Source: Diphasiastrum complanatum (taxonomy: Eukaryota; Streptophyta; Lycopodiopsida; Lycopodiales; Lycopodiaceae). Taken from it: DNA of 64,000 nucleotides. The translations under genes and the position numbers were made by a program. The DNA is taken from positions 59,518,975 to 59,582,974 of the forward strand of contig CM055100.1 in the NCBI GenBank assembly GCA_029204225.1. Reading direction: 5' to 3'. Shown in pieces: positions 10,729 through 21,126 of the stretch (position 1 is its first letter; every line of letters begins with the position of its first letter). The notes beneath the pieces were generated by a model. That model was not told the origin of the DNA. It made no database searches and saw only the letters and a program-made list of their open reading frames with translations.

Positions 10729-13700
10729 ATGGCTTCCAATGGTGGGATCATGCTAGAGTCTAGTGAAAGGTTGAGTTCATCAAACTACTCTACTTGGAAA
10801 GTGAGGATGGAGTCCTTACTTGAGTTGAATGAACTCATGGACATAGTTGCAGAAATTGAAGAGAGACCTCTCACACTTCAAGAGCAACAAAGGTTTGATA
10901 AGAAGGCCAAAAGGGCTCTTCATATCATTAAAATGAATGTTACAAATGAACTTCTCAAGGAAGTTGGAAAGTGTCAAAGTGCAAGTGAGGCATGGAATGC
11001 CTTAAAGAAGCTCTTTGAATCAAAGTCCACATCTAGGGTATTGACCCTAAGGAGACAAATATTTTCTAGTAGGCAAAGAGAGGGTGAAAGTGCTCATGCA
11101 TTTATCTTGAGAGTTAAGTCCCTAAGTGATGATTTAGCATGCATTGATGAGAACATAAAAGATGGTGAAATAGTCCAAGTTATGTTGAATGGTTTGCTAA
11201 ATGAACATGCTAACCTTGTGCAAAGTTTTGCCATTCAAAGAGTCTTGCCAAGTGTGGTTGACTTGCAAGAAATCTTATTGGCTGAAGAACATAGGTTGCA
11301 ATCAAAGCTTGATGGTGCATCCTTGCAAGGTGGAGGTGAAGAGGCTTTCTTCACAAAAGGCAAATTCAAGGGCAAAGGTAAAGGCAAAGGGAAATGGTCC
11401 AAAGGTGGTAACTTTGATCATGATGATCACTCTTCCTCTTCCTCTTCTACTAAGAACAATAAGTCAAAGTTCAAGTGCTTTTATTGTGGGATAAAAGGTC
11501 ATTTTGCAAATGAATGTTATAAGAAGAAAAGAGAGCAAGGAGAGAGGCAAGGAAATCTTACAATAGATGAGGAAGAACATAACACATGTGAATCACTTGT
11601 TATGACTTCAAGTTTGTTAGCCAACATAGATGATAATGATCCTTGGTGGATTGATAGTGGAGCCTCATCTCACATGACAAGACATAAGGAATACTTTACA
11701 TCCTTATTGTCTTATGAGGGAGAAGGTAACATCATCTACACTGCAAATGATGGTCAATGTGACATCAAAGGCATAGGCACTATTCCTATTTCCCTTTCAA
11801 CAAATAGGAAAGCAAATCTTGAAAATGTTTTGTACATTCCTTCAATCACTAAGAATTTGCTTAGTGTAAGTCAAATGATTGACAAAGGACTTGATGTGGA
11901 GTTCATTGGAGATGCATGTTTGATAAGTAAATGTGGATCCTTGATTGCTCAAGGTAGGAGGCATGGTAAACTTTTCAAGCTTGATGCATGTGTGATCTCT
12001 AATCATGAAGGATGTATGGCTAGGGAGCAATTGACAAACCAAGAAGTTTGGCACAAGAGGTTGGGCCATCCCAACTTCAAATCTTTGGAGGTAATGGCAA
12101 AGAAAGAGCTTGTTCTTGGTCTCCCTAAAAGTCTTGTTGCAAACAATAGTGTTTGTGAACATTGTGCCTTGTCCAAATCTCATAGACTTGCTTATTCTAG
12201 ATCTACTTCTAGATCTAAAGAAGCTTTTCAACTTGTGCATTCTGATATTCATTCTTCTAGTACAACTAGCAATGGTGGGGCAAAGATGTATGCAACTTTC
12301 ATTGATGACTTTAGTAGGTATACTTGGATCTATCTTCTTAAAAGTAAGGATGAAGTGTTTGCTGCATTTGTCAAGTTCAAGAATGAAATGGAAAACCAAT
12401 TCAATACAAAGATCAAATGCTTAAGATCTGATAATGGAGGGGAATACACCTCAAATAGGTTCAAAGACTTTTGTATAGCACATGGGATTAAGAGGGAGAT
12501 GTCTAGTCCTAGGACTCCACAACAGAATGGAGTGGCCGAGAGGAAGAATAGAACCCTTTGTGAATGTGCCAAGGTAATGAGACTACATGCTAATCTTGCT
12601 AAGTCTTTTTGGGGGGAAGCTTTAGCATGTGCTAACTATCTATGTAATAGATGGACAAGTGCTTCCTTGGATGGTAAAACTCCTCATGAGGTTCTTTATG
12701 GTAGAAGGCCGAGTGTCAAGCATTGTAGGATCTTTGGATGTACATGTTTTGTCAATATCACACTTGATGATAGAACTAAAGAAGATCCTTCATCAAAGAA
12801 GGGTGTGTTTGTTGGCTATAGTGAAGTAAGCAAGGCTTACAAAGTGTACATTCCTTCTACAAAGAAAGTTGTCATAAGTAGGGATGTCATCTTTCATGAA
12901 GAGAATGTTTCCAATGTTGTTGATGTTGATGTTGATGTGCCTACTAATCATCATGATGTGCAAGATGTCTTGGATGAAGATGGAGATGCCACTCCAAAGC
13001 AAACTTCAAGGAAGACTCAAAGGCAAAGGGCTAAGCCATCAAGGCTAACCTATGATGAAAAAGGAAAGCAAGTGGTGGACAACTCTAACTTTGCTTTTCT
13101 TACCTCTTTTGATGAACCAACTTGTGTAGGTGAAGCAATTCAAAAGAAGGAATGGATCCAAGCCATGGATCATGAGCATCAAGTACTCATCAAAAGCAAC
13201 ACATGGAGGTTGGTAAAGCTTCCAAAGGACAAGAAGGCAATTGGTTGTAAGTGGATCTTCAAGATCAAGACAAATCAAGATGGATCAATCAACAAGTACA
13301 AGGCAAGGTTGGTGGCAAAGGGGTATGCTCAAGAATATGGTATTGACTATGATGAGACCTTTGCACCCGTGGCAAAGATGGTAACTATTCGAATCCTAAT
13401 CTCTCTTGCAACTCTTTATGATTGGGATATGTGGCAAATGGATGTTACTAATGCCTTCTTGAATGGTGATCTTGAAGAAGATATTTACATGGAGCAACCC
13501 GAGGGCTATGTTTCACATGATGAGCCTAATCATGTGTGCTATCTCCAAAAGAGTTTGTATGGGCTAAAGCAAGCACCAAGGAGTTGGTATGCTAAGCTCA
13601 ATTCCTTCTTACTTTCTCAAAACTTTGTTATGAGTGAGTATGATCATTCTCTCTACTTTAGATTGAATGAAAATGATATCACTTTACTTTTGATCTATGT

Positions 13701-14682
13701 TGATGACATTATCTTAAGTGGTGGTAACAATCTAGATATAGATGAAATCAAGATGGCACTCAAAAGAGAGTTTGAAATTCAAGATCTTGGTAAACTTCAT
13801 TATATCTTAGGAATAGAGATTATTAGAACTTCTAAATCTACATTCATATGTCAAGAAAAGTATGTTAACTCTATTCTAGAAAGGTTTCATATGGAAGATT
13901 GTAAAGTTGTTTCTACTCCTATGGAATCAAATGTAAAGCTAACTACAAGAAGTAATGAAAGATCCTTCAAGGACATTACTCTCTATAGAAAGCTAATAGG
14001 ATCTCTTATATGGTTAACCATCACAAGACCTGATCTAAGCTTTGTGGTTGGTAAACTAAGTCAATTTATGCAAGATCCTAGTGAGGCTCATTGGAAGCTA
14101 GGAAAGAGAGTACTTAGATACATCTCGGGATCTAGAGATTTTGGCATCTTGTATGGAGGTACTACACCTAACCTTTGTGGATTTTCAGATTCAGATTTTG
14201 CAGGTGATCAAATGGATAGGAAGTCAACAAGTGCCTTTGCAATCTATCTTGGAGATGGAGTGGTCTCATGGCTATCAAAGAAGCAACCAACTATCTCTCT
14301 ATCTTCCACCGAAGCCGAGTACAAGGCATTAACAACATGCACCAAGGAGATTCTTTGGATCAAGAGGATGTTATTGGATCGTCACTTGCTGGAACCAGAG
14401 AAGACTCCAATCATACTTTGTGATAACCTTTCAGCCCAAAGCTTGGCAAGCAATCCTGTTTTTCATGCAAGGAGCAAGCACATTGAGATTGCTCACCATT
14501 TTGTGAGAGATCAAGTCATTGCCAAAGAGGTGGAGCTTCAACATGTCTCTTCAAAGGAGTGTGTGGCTGATATCTTCACCAAACCATTGGGAAAGGACCT
14601 GTATTTAGTGCATAGATCTAATCTTGGAATGTGCTCAAAGACTATGTTGAAACTAGCATCCAATGTTGAAGAGGGAGTGTGA
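10729..14682 (+). CDS. copia gag-pol polyprotein, intact
   Basis: An uninterrupted frame of 1317 codons, the usual length for plant copia. In order: gag N-terminal domain (about 1-200), Lys/Gly-rich linker, CCHC zinc knuckle CFYCGIKGHFANEC (about 249-262), aspartic protease WWIDSGASSHMT (about 305), pre-integrase HKRLGHPNFKSL (about 440), integrase core with LRSDNGGEYTS (about 565) and QQNGVAERKNRT (about 600), reverse transcriptase beginning CKWIFKIK (about 833) with YVDDIIL (about 990), and RNase H with DSDFAGD, SSTEAEYKAL and ADIFTKPLG (about 1155-1285). All catalytic residues that I can place are present. The product would self-cleave in cytoplasmic particles, copy its RNA and integrate in the nucleus. 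The frame closes at the start of the 3' LTR. Many antisense and shifted frames inside it are shadows. Confidence 0.97.
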   Translation: MASNGGIMLESSERLSSSNYSTWKVRMESLLELNELMDIVAEIEERPLTLQEQQRFDKKAKRALHIIKMNVTNELLKEVGKCQSASEAWNALKKLFESKSTSRVLTLRRQIFSSRQREGESAHAFILRVKSLSDDLACIDENIKDGEIVQVMLNGLLNEHANLVQSFAIQRVLPSVVDLQEILLAEEHRLQSKLDGASLQGGGEEAFFTKGKFKGKGKGKGKWSKGGNFDHDDHSSSSSSTKNNKSKFKCFYCGIKGHFANECYKKKREQGERQGNLTIDEEEHNTCESLVMTSSLLANIDDNDPWWIDSGASSHMTRHKEYFTSLLSYEGEGNIIYTANDGQCDIKGIGTIPISLSTNRKANLENVLYIPSITKNLLSVSQMIDKGLDVEFIGDACLISKCGSLIAQGRRHGKLFKLDACVISNHEGCMAREQLTNQEVWHKRLGHPNFKSLEVMAKKELVLGLPKSLVANNSVCEHCALSKSHRLAYSRSTSRSKEAFQLVHSDIHSSSTTSNGGAKMYATFIDDFSRYTWIYLLKSKDEVFAAFVKFKNEMENQFNTKIKCLRSDNGGEYTSNRFKDFCIAHGIKREMSSPRTPQQNGVAERKNRTLCECAKVMRLHANLAKSFWGEALACANYLCNRWTSASLDGKTPHEVLYGRRPSVKHCRIFGCTCFVNITLDDRTKEDPSSKKGVFVGYSEVSKAYKVYIPSTKKVVISRDVIFHEENVSNVVDVDVDVPTNHHDVQDVLDEDGDATPKQTSRKTQRQRAKPSRLTYDEKGKQVVDNSNFAFLTSFDEPTCVGEAIQKKEWIQAMDHEHQVLIKSNTWRLVKLPKDKKAIGCKWIFKIKTNQDGSINKYKARLVAKGYAQEYGIDYDETFAPVAKMVTIRILISLATLYDWDMWQMDVTNAFLNGDLEEDIYMEQPEGYVSHDEPNHVCYLQKSLYGLKQAPRSWYAKLNSFLLSQNFVMSEYDHSLYFRLNENDITLLLIYVDDIILSGGNNLDIDEIKMALKREFEIQDLGKLHYILGIEIIRTSKSTFICQEKYVNSILERFHMEDCKVVSTPMESNVKLTTRSNERSFKDITLYRKLIGSLIWLTITRPDLSFVVGKLSQFMQDPSEAHWKLGKRVLRYISGSRDFGILYGGTTPNLCGFSDSDFAGDQMDRKSTSAFAIYLGDGVVSWLSKKQPTISLSSTEAEYKALTTCTKEILWIKRMLLDRHLLEPEKTPIILCDNLSAQSLASNPVFHARSKHIEIAHHFVRDQVIAKEVELQHVSSKECVADIFTKPLGKDLYLVHRSNLGMCSKTMLKLASNVEEGV
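14668..14677 (+). promoter_or_regulatory. polypurine tract of the inner copia
   Basis: GAAGAGGGAG lies immediately before the 3' LTR start TGTGAAAATTG. It is the plus-strand primer position and overlaps the last gag-pol codons. Confidence 0.85.
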
Positions 14683-15332
14683 AAATTGTCAACATTTCCT
14701 AGCTAGTTTGAGGCCTAAATTGGCTAAAATTGTAAATAGTTTTGGTTCTGGAGTTTCGCACGTGTGAACCAGGCCACAATGTTTTTATTTATTGTATTTT
14801 TTCAGTATGATGAAGTGTCAAACTTCATACCCTTCAAAATGAGACCATTTTGATGTATTTTGGTCATATAAGCCATTTTTAGCTATTTTTCCTATATAGG
14901 GAATATCTAGGGTCAAGTACCTTCTAGAGAGAGGAGAGAGAGTCATCTTCCTCATCCATAAATAGTAGGGAAGTCGTGGAGAACAGGTTGGAGAAACCTT
15001 TTGTATGCTTCATTGAGATCAATAGATCATTGTCATTGTTTCTTCCTCCATTGAGAGCATTGTTGTGTGTATTGTCTTCAAGCTATTGTGTATGATCTTA
15101 GGTGCTTTCCAAAAGTGATAGGCTGATGTATTATGGACTGTATAATGCTATTTTGGGCCGCACTTCATGTTTATGGAAGTTTCCATTTGTGGTAAATGCT
15201 TTTTGATCAAGTTCTTTGCATTCTAGGTAGCATAGAATGTGTTGCCAATTCCTTGCTTATGTAGTTTGGAGTGCAAGCATTCAAGCCAATGATCTTGGAG
15301 TTTAGATCCACTTAGGATCTGTATTTTTCACA
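14678..15332 (+). repeat. 3' LTR of the inner copia
   Basis: Partner of 8902-9556. The TSD GTCTC follows at 15333-15337. Confidence 0.95.
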
Positions 15333-15337
15333 GTCTC

Positions 15338-17569
15338 AAGTCCATCTATGAGGCTAAGAACACCTCTAGGCTCCTCACTCTTAGAAATCAAATATTCCAA
15401 AGTAGTCAAAAGAGTGATGAGAGTGCATCTAATTATGTTTTGAGGGTCAAGGATATTCATAGGGAGCTTGCATGTATTGGTGACTCAATCAATCAAAGTG
15501 AGCTAGTCCAAGTCATTCTCAATGGCTTGAGAGATGAATATGACAACCTTGTCCAATCCTATGCTATTAAGGAGGAGCTACCAAGTTTGGAGGCCCTTCA
15601 AAGTGTGCTTATTTCTGAAGAATCAAGACAAGAGTACAAACTCTTGAGGATGGACAAGCTATCACTCAATCATGATGATGGCAAAGTTCTATTTGCCAAG
15701 CACAAAGAGAGGAGTAAGAAGCAACACCATCATTTTTCTAATGACAAAGCTAAAGACCAAGATGGAGAGGAGGAGGATACCTCTCATGCTTCTAATTCAA
15801 ATCTCAAGAAGAAGATGATCAAGTGCTTTTATTGTGGCAAGAAAGGCCATTATGCCACCAATTGCTTCAAGAAGAAGAATCAACTCAATCAAGCCAACAT
15901 CACCAATGAGAAAGAAGACTATATTGCAAGTGATGGAGAAGGCTCTCTTATGGCATCAAGCTTCTCCTCTTCCACCTTCAACAAGTATGACTCATGGTAT
16001 ATTGATAGTGGAGCATCTTCACATATGTGTGGCTCCAAGCACTTTTTTTCATCTATTATGCCTTATGATGGAGTCAAGAAGACCATATACTTTGCAAGTA
16101 AGCATGAGTGCAATATTGAAGGAGTAGGGATTATTCCCTTGAAGCTTGCATCTTCTAAAGATCTCTTTCTCAACAATGTTCTTTTTGTCCCAAAGCTTAC
16201 AAAGAACATCTTAAGTGTTGGCCAACTTCTTGATAGTGGCTTTGATGTCAATTTCAATATTGACAATTGTGTGATTAAGAAGGATGGTGAGATCCTTGCA
16301 TATGGATCAAGATTTGAAGGCATCTACAAATTGGATCCAAGTGAGAGTGCAAACTCTCTTGATGTTTCTTATATTTCCAATATTTCAAAGGAGGAGGATT
16401 ACACAAGATGCACATATCTTCTCTCTTCAAGTATTATGGTGTATGATTATTCCTTATTATTCAAAGCATATGTTGAGAAGAAATTCTCATTGAAGATCAA
16501 AGCTTTGAGGAGTATTGGAGCTCTTGAAGGAATAGCACCATATGAAGTTTTATTCAAGATGAAGCCTAAGGTTGATCACCTTAGTGAACTTGGTAGTGCT
16601 TGCTTTGCACATATTCCCTTGGAAACAAGAAGGAAGGATGATCCAAGCTCATGGATCATGATTGGATACTCATCCATCAAGGAGACCTTTAGTGTATTTA
16701 CACTCTCTATTTCAAATGTGATGGTGAATAGAGATGTCATATTGCATGAAGACTCAATCTTGGAAGTGGCCGAGATCAAGGCTTCTCAAGAAGCATCACA
16801 AATTATCCTTTTTGAAGGTATTCAAGTTATGATGGGGCCAATGTGTGAGGAGGAGTTTCTTCTTCATATGATTTCAAGAAGATCTTCAAGATGCATGGCC
16901 GAGTCTTTATGGCTCACCTTACATGGCAAAGAGGGGCATCTTTCATGTTGTATCTACTACAACACATTCATATATGCTTCTCTTCCTTTGCTTGAAATGC
17001 TATCCTGCTTCATTGAATTTTTTGGATCTCAAAGTTCAAGAAAAGCTATACTAGTTATGTATGATGCTTATGGTATGGACATGTTTCTTGTCATTATTGA
17101 CTTAGATGTGTTTCCAATACTTTTTGAAAGCAAGATATTGTATTGTCAAAAGTATACTCTTGGTTCTAGTAAGAACAAGATTGAGCTTGGTACTCACTTT
17201 TTTGAAAATCATGTTTTCACATGTTTTGAGGCAAATTGTAAAATCCTCTTGGGATTAAGTGAAGCATCCAAAGTGGACACTTACATCCTTGAGAGAGTAA
17301 CTAGCCTAAAAAAGATCAAGATAGTCTTTGATATCAAGATTAGATCCATCATGGATATAGTTCATTGTATGTGGACTAGTCAAGCTAGAAAGCATAATCT
17401 TGATAATCATCATTGTTTCACATCTTATGATCTTGATCTCCATGATCCTTATGAGGCTTGGAAGCCTCATATTTCTCTATTTATGGTGCATCCATCATGC
17501 AAGTGGAACTTTCAAGGCAAAGATCATCATCAAGCATGGAGGAAGTCCATGATAATAGTGGCATATTAG
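15338..17569 (+). CDS. outer copia gag-protease frame with an RT-less C-terminus
   Basis: Continues the gag begun at 8626. It contains SLEALQSVLISEESRQEY, the zinc knuckle CFYCGKKGHYATNC (about 15826-15867) and the protease WYIDSGASSHMC (about 15998-16033). The pre-integrase HxRLGHPN region and nearly all of the integrase core are missing: the frame jumps from KIKALRS straight to a late integrase/connection segment (APYEVLFKMKPKVDHL, then NVMVNRDVILHED). After about 16800 there is no RT or RNase H, only about 255 codons of sequence I do not recognise (rich in Ile, Phe, Ser and Lys), yet still open to 17569. A chance open frame this long is improbable, so it may encode something or may have lost RT very recently. 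Confidence 0.85.
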   Translation, partial: KSIYEAKNTSRLLTLRNQIFQSSQKSDESASNYVLRVKDIHRELACIGDSINQSELVQVILNGLRDEYDNLVQSYAIKEELPSLEALQSVLISEESRQEYKLLRMDKLSLNHDDGKVLFAKHKERSKKQHHHFSNDKAKDQDGEEEDTSHASNSNLKKKMIKCFYCGKKGHYATNCFKKKNQLNQANITNEKEDYIASDGEGSLMASSFSSSTFNKYDSWYIDSGASSHMCGSKHFFSSIMPYDGVKKTIYFASKHECNIEGVGIIPLKLASSKDLFLNNVLFVPKLTKNILSVGQLLDSGFDVNFNIDNCVIKKDGEILAYGSRFEGIYKLDPSESANSLDVSYISNISKEEDYTRCTYLLSSSIMVYDYSLLFKAYVEKKFSLKIKALRSIGALEGIAPYEVLFKMKPKVDHLSELGSACFAHIPLETRRKDDPSSWIMIGYSSIKETFSVFTLSISNVMVNRDVILHEDSILEVAEIKASQEASQIILFEGIQVMMGPMCEEEFLLHMISRRSSRCMAESLWLTLHGKEGHLSCCIYYNTFIYASLPLLEMLSCFIEFFGSQSSRKAILVMYDAYGMDMFLVIIDLDVFPILFESKILYCQKYTLGSSKNKIELGTHFFENHVFTCFEANCKILLGLSEASKVDTYILERVTSLKKIKIVFDIKIRSIMDIVHCMWTSQARKHNLDNHHCFTSYDLDLHDPYEAWKPHISLFMVHPSCKWNFQGKDHHQAWRKSMIIVAY

Positions 17570-17753
17570 TGGAGCACTCTTCAAAGGCATTGGCAAGAGA
17601 TCTCTACCAAAGAGATCTTATCATGGATATGGTAAGGGTGCTGCTATGATGGATCCCTTGGCTGATCTTCACTTCTTATGCATACCAAAGGATCCACTCA
17701 AAAAGATTTACAAACTTCTCAAGTGATCTAGTACCTTTCCAAGCTATTTTTTG

Positions 17754-17761
17754 AGGAGGAG
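17754..17761 (+). promoter_or_regulatory. polypurine tract of the outer copia
   Basis: The purine run GGAGGAGT-type sequence after TTTTT directly precedes the 3' LTR start TGTGAGAAATT at 17762. Confidence 0.75.
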
Positions 17762-18570
17762 TGTGAGAAATTGGCAAAAATCTAGCTTGGTATTTTTTAT
17801 GATAGAAGTTTGTAAGTGAATCTCACATGTGTGGAGGATGTTCCCATGTGTGGACAATTGTAAAGTAAATCAAAATGTTTGATATAGGGGTCTCATAGAA
17901 TTTCATAGTCAAGCATTTAGGTGTAGGATGTTGATAGGGTCAAATTTGGCATAGATGGCAAATTATCCATTTCCACTTGTAATGCCAATATTGAGCCAAA
18001 CTTGTGCCAATTAGAGTGTAGACAAGTGTCATGCTTTTGTTTGATGAAGCTTAAGAGGTCCAATAGGATTTAGAGGTGGAACCTTGTGAGGTCCAATAGA
18101 AAATTGAGGTGTGCTTGAATATAGTCCAATAGAATTTAGAGGTGCATGGATCAATGGTCCAATAGGATTAAGAGGTGGCAAAGTGTGATCCAATCATAGT
18201 TAAGCATAGTGGTAGCTCATGAATCTATTAGTATCATTGTACTCCTCCTTTTGGATCTAATTGATTTTGAGATTGAGTGGATTTTGAGTGTCATTGAATT
18301 TCTAGCTTTCTCTCTCTACCCGAGAGCTCTTGATGGTTTTTCTCTCTCTACCCGAGGAGAGCAGCTTGTTTTTACTTAGAATACTTTTGGAACACTTCCC
18401 ACACGTGTGAGTGAGAGTTGGAAGTGATTGAATGCATGTAGTAGTGTGTTTTTGCCATAGAATCAAAGATAGATCTTGAATCTCAATCTAGTCTTGATCT
18501 TGGTGCATCTACACACCTTAGGAGATCACAAGTACATGTAGTGGACAATCCACACGTGTGAAAGTCAACA
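17762..18570 (+). repeat. 3' LTR of the outer copia
   Basis: Partner of 7060-7868 with 4 visible substitutions. It is followed by TSD CTATT at 18571-18575. Confidence 0.95.
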
Positions 18571-19587
18571 CTATTCCCATTGAAGGTCCAAGCTCTTCTA
18601 CATCCGATGAACAACAAATGAACGATGGATCAGAAGATGATGATGTTGCAGTTCAGCAACTACAGTATGATAGAAACGATCAACTTCCTGTATTACCTAG
18701 AAGATCTTTAAGTACTAGCAGACCACCTAACTGGTATATTGACGAGTCTACAGCATATCTTGTTTAGGAACTAACGTCTATCCAAGAGGCACTCAGTTAG
18801 TTAACTCAGATCTATGGAAAGAAACTATGGATAAAGAGTATTAATCTCTTATCAAGAACCAGACGTGGACAATTGTCGAATTACCTGCTAGCAGAAATGT
18901 AGTTGATTGCAAATGGATTTTCAAAGTCAAGTACAACATAGATGGAAGCATCAAAAGAAGAAAAGCACGACTAGTAGCCAGAGGTTACAACGTTGATTAC
19001 ACTAAGACCTTTAGTCCAGTAGTTAAGCATTCTTCTATTCGACTTTTGCTATCATTTGCCGTTGCAGCAGATTTGGAAATACATCAAATGGATATACAAA
19101 CATCATATCTCAATGGAGTTATCAAAGAATGCATTTACATTATGCAACCCGAAGGTTATATTATCGAGAGTAAGCACAATCATGTTTGTAAACTCCATAA
19201 AAAACTTTATGTCTTGAAGCAATCTACTCGAGCATGGTTTCAAAGAATCAATACTTTTCTCATTGATCACGCCTATACACCTAGCTCTTCAAATTCAAAC
19301 ATTTACTTCAAAGCAGTGCAACAATCTTTTATCATTATCATATTATACGTGGATGATACATTGCTTTTCAACAACAATACTGATCTGATCAAAGAGGATA
19401 AGACAATGCTTTCTTTCGAATTCAACATGACCGATCTGGGCGAAGCTCATTTCTATCTTGGTATACAAATCCACAGAGACAGAAAACAAAAGTTGATCTA
19501 CATTACACAACAGAGGTACATCTACAACATTCTAGTCAGATTTAATTTGATCAATTGCAAGTTAGCTCTCTCACCAATGAAACCAGG
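18571..19587 (+). pseudogene. host copia element, reverse transcriptase part
   Basis: Resumes the copia interrupted at 7059. A linker (RRSLSTSRPPNWYIDES, about 18700-18750) leads into RT: VDCKWIFKVKYNIDGSIKR (about 18903-18955), ARLVARGYNVDYTKTFSPV, then an open 191-codon run 19046-19621 with MDIQTSYLNGVIKECIYIMQ, the catalytic YVDDTLLF (about 19347) and LGIQIHRD. Stops and frameshifts occur before 19046. The RT breaks off after SPMKPG at 19587, where the minus-strand LTR element inserted; the true Pol frame resumes at 47051. Confidence 0.9.
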
Positions 19588-20029
19588 TGTAAAGACCATA
19601 AGGGATAACCCCCTAAGATGAGGATAGGAGAACACAATAAGAGAGACTATGGAGCCAAACCGTCCAACCAATCCTAGACCAAACCTGGATTTAGCCCCCA
19701 AGCCATGCTATGTGAAGCAAGAGGAGAAGAGAGAAGCTGGTAACCTATACCCAATATGTCGACGGGAGAATTCCTACCTCATTATATAGAGAGTAGAGTC
19801 CTGTGAATGAAACCGTGCAACCCCCATGCAGGTCAACTATAAATAGATCACATCTCTTCATGCAGTCCTCCTGTCTATATTTGTCACACAGACATGCAAT
19901 ACTCCATATGTCTCAATTAGAGTGTCTGGGTCCTCTCAAGGTAATTAGTCACAAACAAGCCTCAACATGGAATTAAATCTCGGCGTGACCAATAATCTCG
20001 AACACTGGAGGGCCGGTCTACCATATCAG
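19588..20029 (-). repeat. left LTR of the minus-strand element, outer part
   Basis: The first 91 bp match 46899-46989 with few substitutions. The next 350 bp (with a plus-strand TATAAATAGA near 19842) have no counterpart in the right LTR. It ends CCATATCAG, where the inverted-end segment starts; the remainder of this LTR is at 44671-44713. Confidence 0.8.
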
Positions 20030-20085
20030 TGGGGATGTTTTTTGGCGAGCTTTTTCGTGTTTCAAGCGAGCTTTTCCAACACCTA
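20030..20085 (+). repeat. left inverted end with GAGCTTTT units
   Basis: TGGGGATGT, then TTTTTTGGCGAGCTTTTT and a second unit AAGCGAGCTTTT. It is inverted relative to 44600-44670, where at least four AAAAGCTCGCC or AAAAGCTCACC units end in ATCACACCCCCA. Confidence 0.65.
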
Positions 20086-20517
20086 TTCTAGAACCCTAAT
20101 TGTCGTCACTGGGACTCAAATGTCTTTGTTTAACAAGACAAGCCACAATCACACAACAATTGATCCCAGTGGTGTGGATAGAGAAAGGGAACCTACAAAA
20201 TTGAAACTTAGCTTAATTTTATTCCAAGTGTAAAGTCAAGTCACTTCTTACACTAGGTGATTTCATGAGTAATTTTCTTTAAAATGCATGAAAGTAAAAT
20301 CCATTGATGTCTTTTTTCTAGAAATCTCTTGAGCTTACATGTTTGTATTTAGTGCCGGTCATTACATGCACGCAGAAGAACTAAAGATGATTGTATATGC
20401 AAGAAGACATGATTTGTACCTATGTGATTTCAGATGGGAATTAGAAATAGCCCTGATCGTATACGACCTCTTAAGCACTCTTTTTTTATTGTATATTTTC
20501 AATGAAGCCATTTGGAC

Positions 20518-21126
20518 GAAGTTGGTTATGCCTACATCACTCCTCTTAGTGGTGCGTTTTTTGTTGATGCATATTGGGGTCATTTTTGGACTATAGCAGT
20601 TTTTTGTGGCATATACTACCTTGTAAGTTAGTTCTCGATGTTGCAACTTTTCTAGGATAGTAAAAAAAAGGGCACGATACTATAAGGAATACATTGATGA
20701 CATAAGGTGTCTGGTAAATTGCCTTAAAAATGACATGTCATATGCTCTCGTGCAGAATACTACAAGGTATATATTAATGGCACGTAAAGTGTCTAGTATA
20801 TTGCATGTCATGTAGTCTAGGTTGTGTATGCTCTTTGAAAGATTTTTTGTTGTACATAGGGCATAATACTCTTAACATTAGCAATATCATTGCACTCACT
20901 CAAACCTCCAGCTTGCGCAAACCAAGATGACACTTGCAAAAAAGCATCAGCGCTGCCAATTGGAGTGTTCTATTTAGCACTATAATACATGATTGCACTA
21001 GAAACTGGAGGAATTAAACATTGTGTATCATCGTTTGGAGAAGATCAATTTGATGATGAAGAACCTAGTGAAAGAAAGAAAAAGACATTATTTTTTAATT
21101 GGTTCTATTTGTCAATCAACGTGGGA
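20518..21126 (+). pseudogene. NPF/PTR (nitrate-peptide transporter) gene fragment, two exons
   Basis: Exon piece 20518-20622 reads [16 protein letters not shown] and [14 protein letters not shown], the membrane segment typical of plant NPF transporters, and ends at a GTAAGT donor. The intron 20623-20859 ends in ACATAG. Exon 20860-21126 reads LLTLAISLHSLKPPAC, then [38 protein letters not shown] and WFYLSINVG. The intron sits at the family-typical position after IYFI. A TAA at 20983-20985 interrupts the second exon, and both outer ends of the gene are missing. Retention of the intron means it was picked up as DNA, not via mRNA. It lies within the 24.6-kb segment. Confidence 0.85.

Larger units (their letters stand above)
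8902..15332 (+). mobile_element. intact autonomous-type Ty1/copia retrotransposon
   Basis: LTRs of 655 bp (8902-9556 and 14678-15332) start TGTGAAAATTGTC and end TTTTTCACA. I count about 6 differences (0.9 percent). The 5-bp TSD GTCTC is at 8897-8901 and 15333-15337. A primer site, a leader of about 1.16 kb, one uninterrupted 1317-codon gag-pol frame and a purine tract are all in place, so it may be transposition-competent. It inserted into the gag of the outer copia element. Confidence 0.97.
7060..18570 (+). mobile_element. non-autonomous Ty1/copia element with nested insertion
   Basis: LTRs of 809 bp each (7060-7868 and 17762-18570) start TGTGAGAAATTGG and end GTCAACA. I count 4 differences between them (about 0.5 percent), so insertion is recent. 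A 5-bp TSD, CTATT, flanks it (7055-7059 and 18571-18575). The initiator-Met-tRNA-type primer site follows the left LTR and a purine tract (GAGGAGGAG) precedes the right one. Its single open frame has gag and protease but only remnants of integrase and no reverse transcriptase, so it would need enzymes from another copia. An intact copia interrupts it at 8902-15332. Confidence 0.95.

Noticed and set aside
11842-12399. 185-codon minus-strand frame
   Set aside because: Lies antisense within the intact copia gag-pol; no motif; a shadow.
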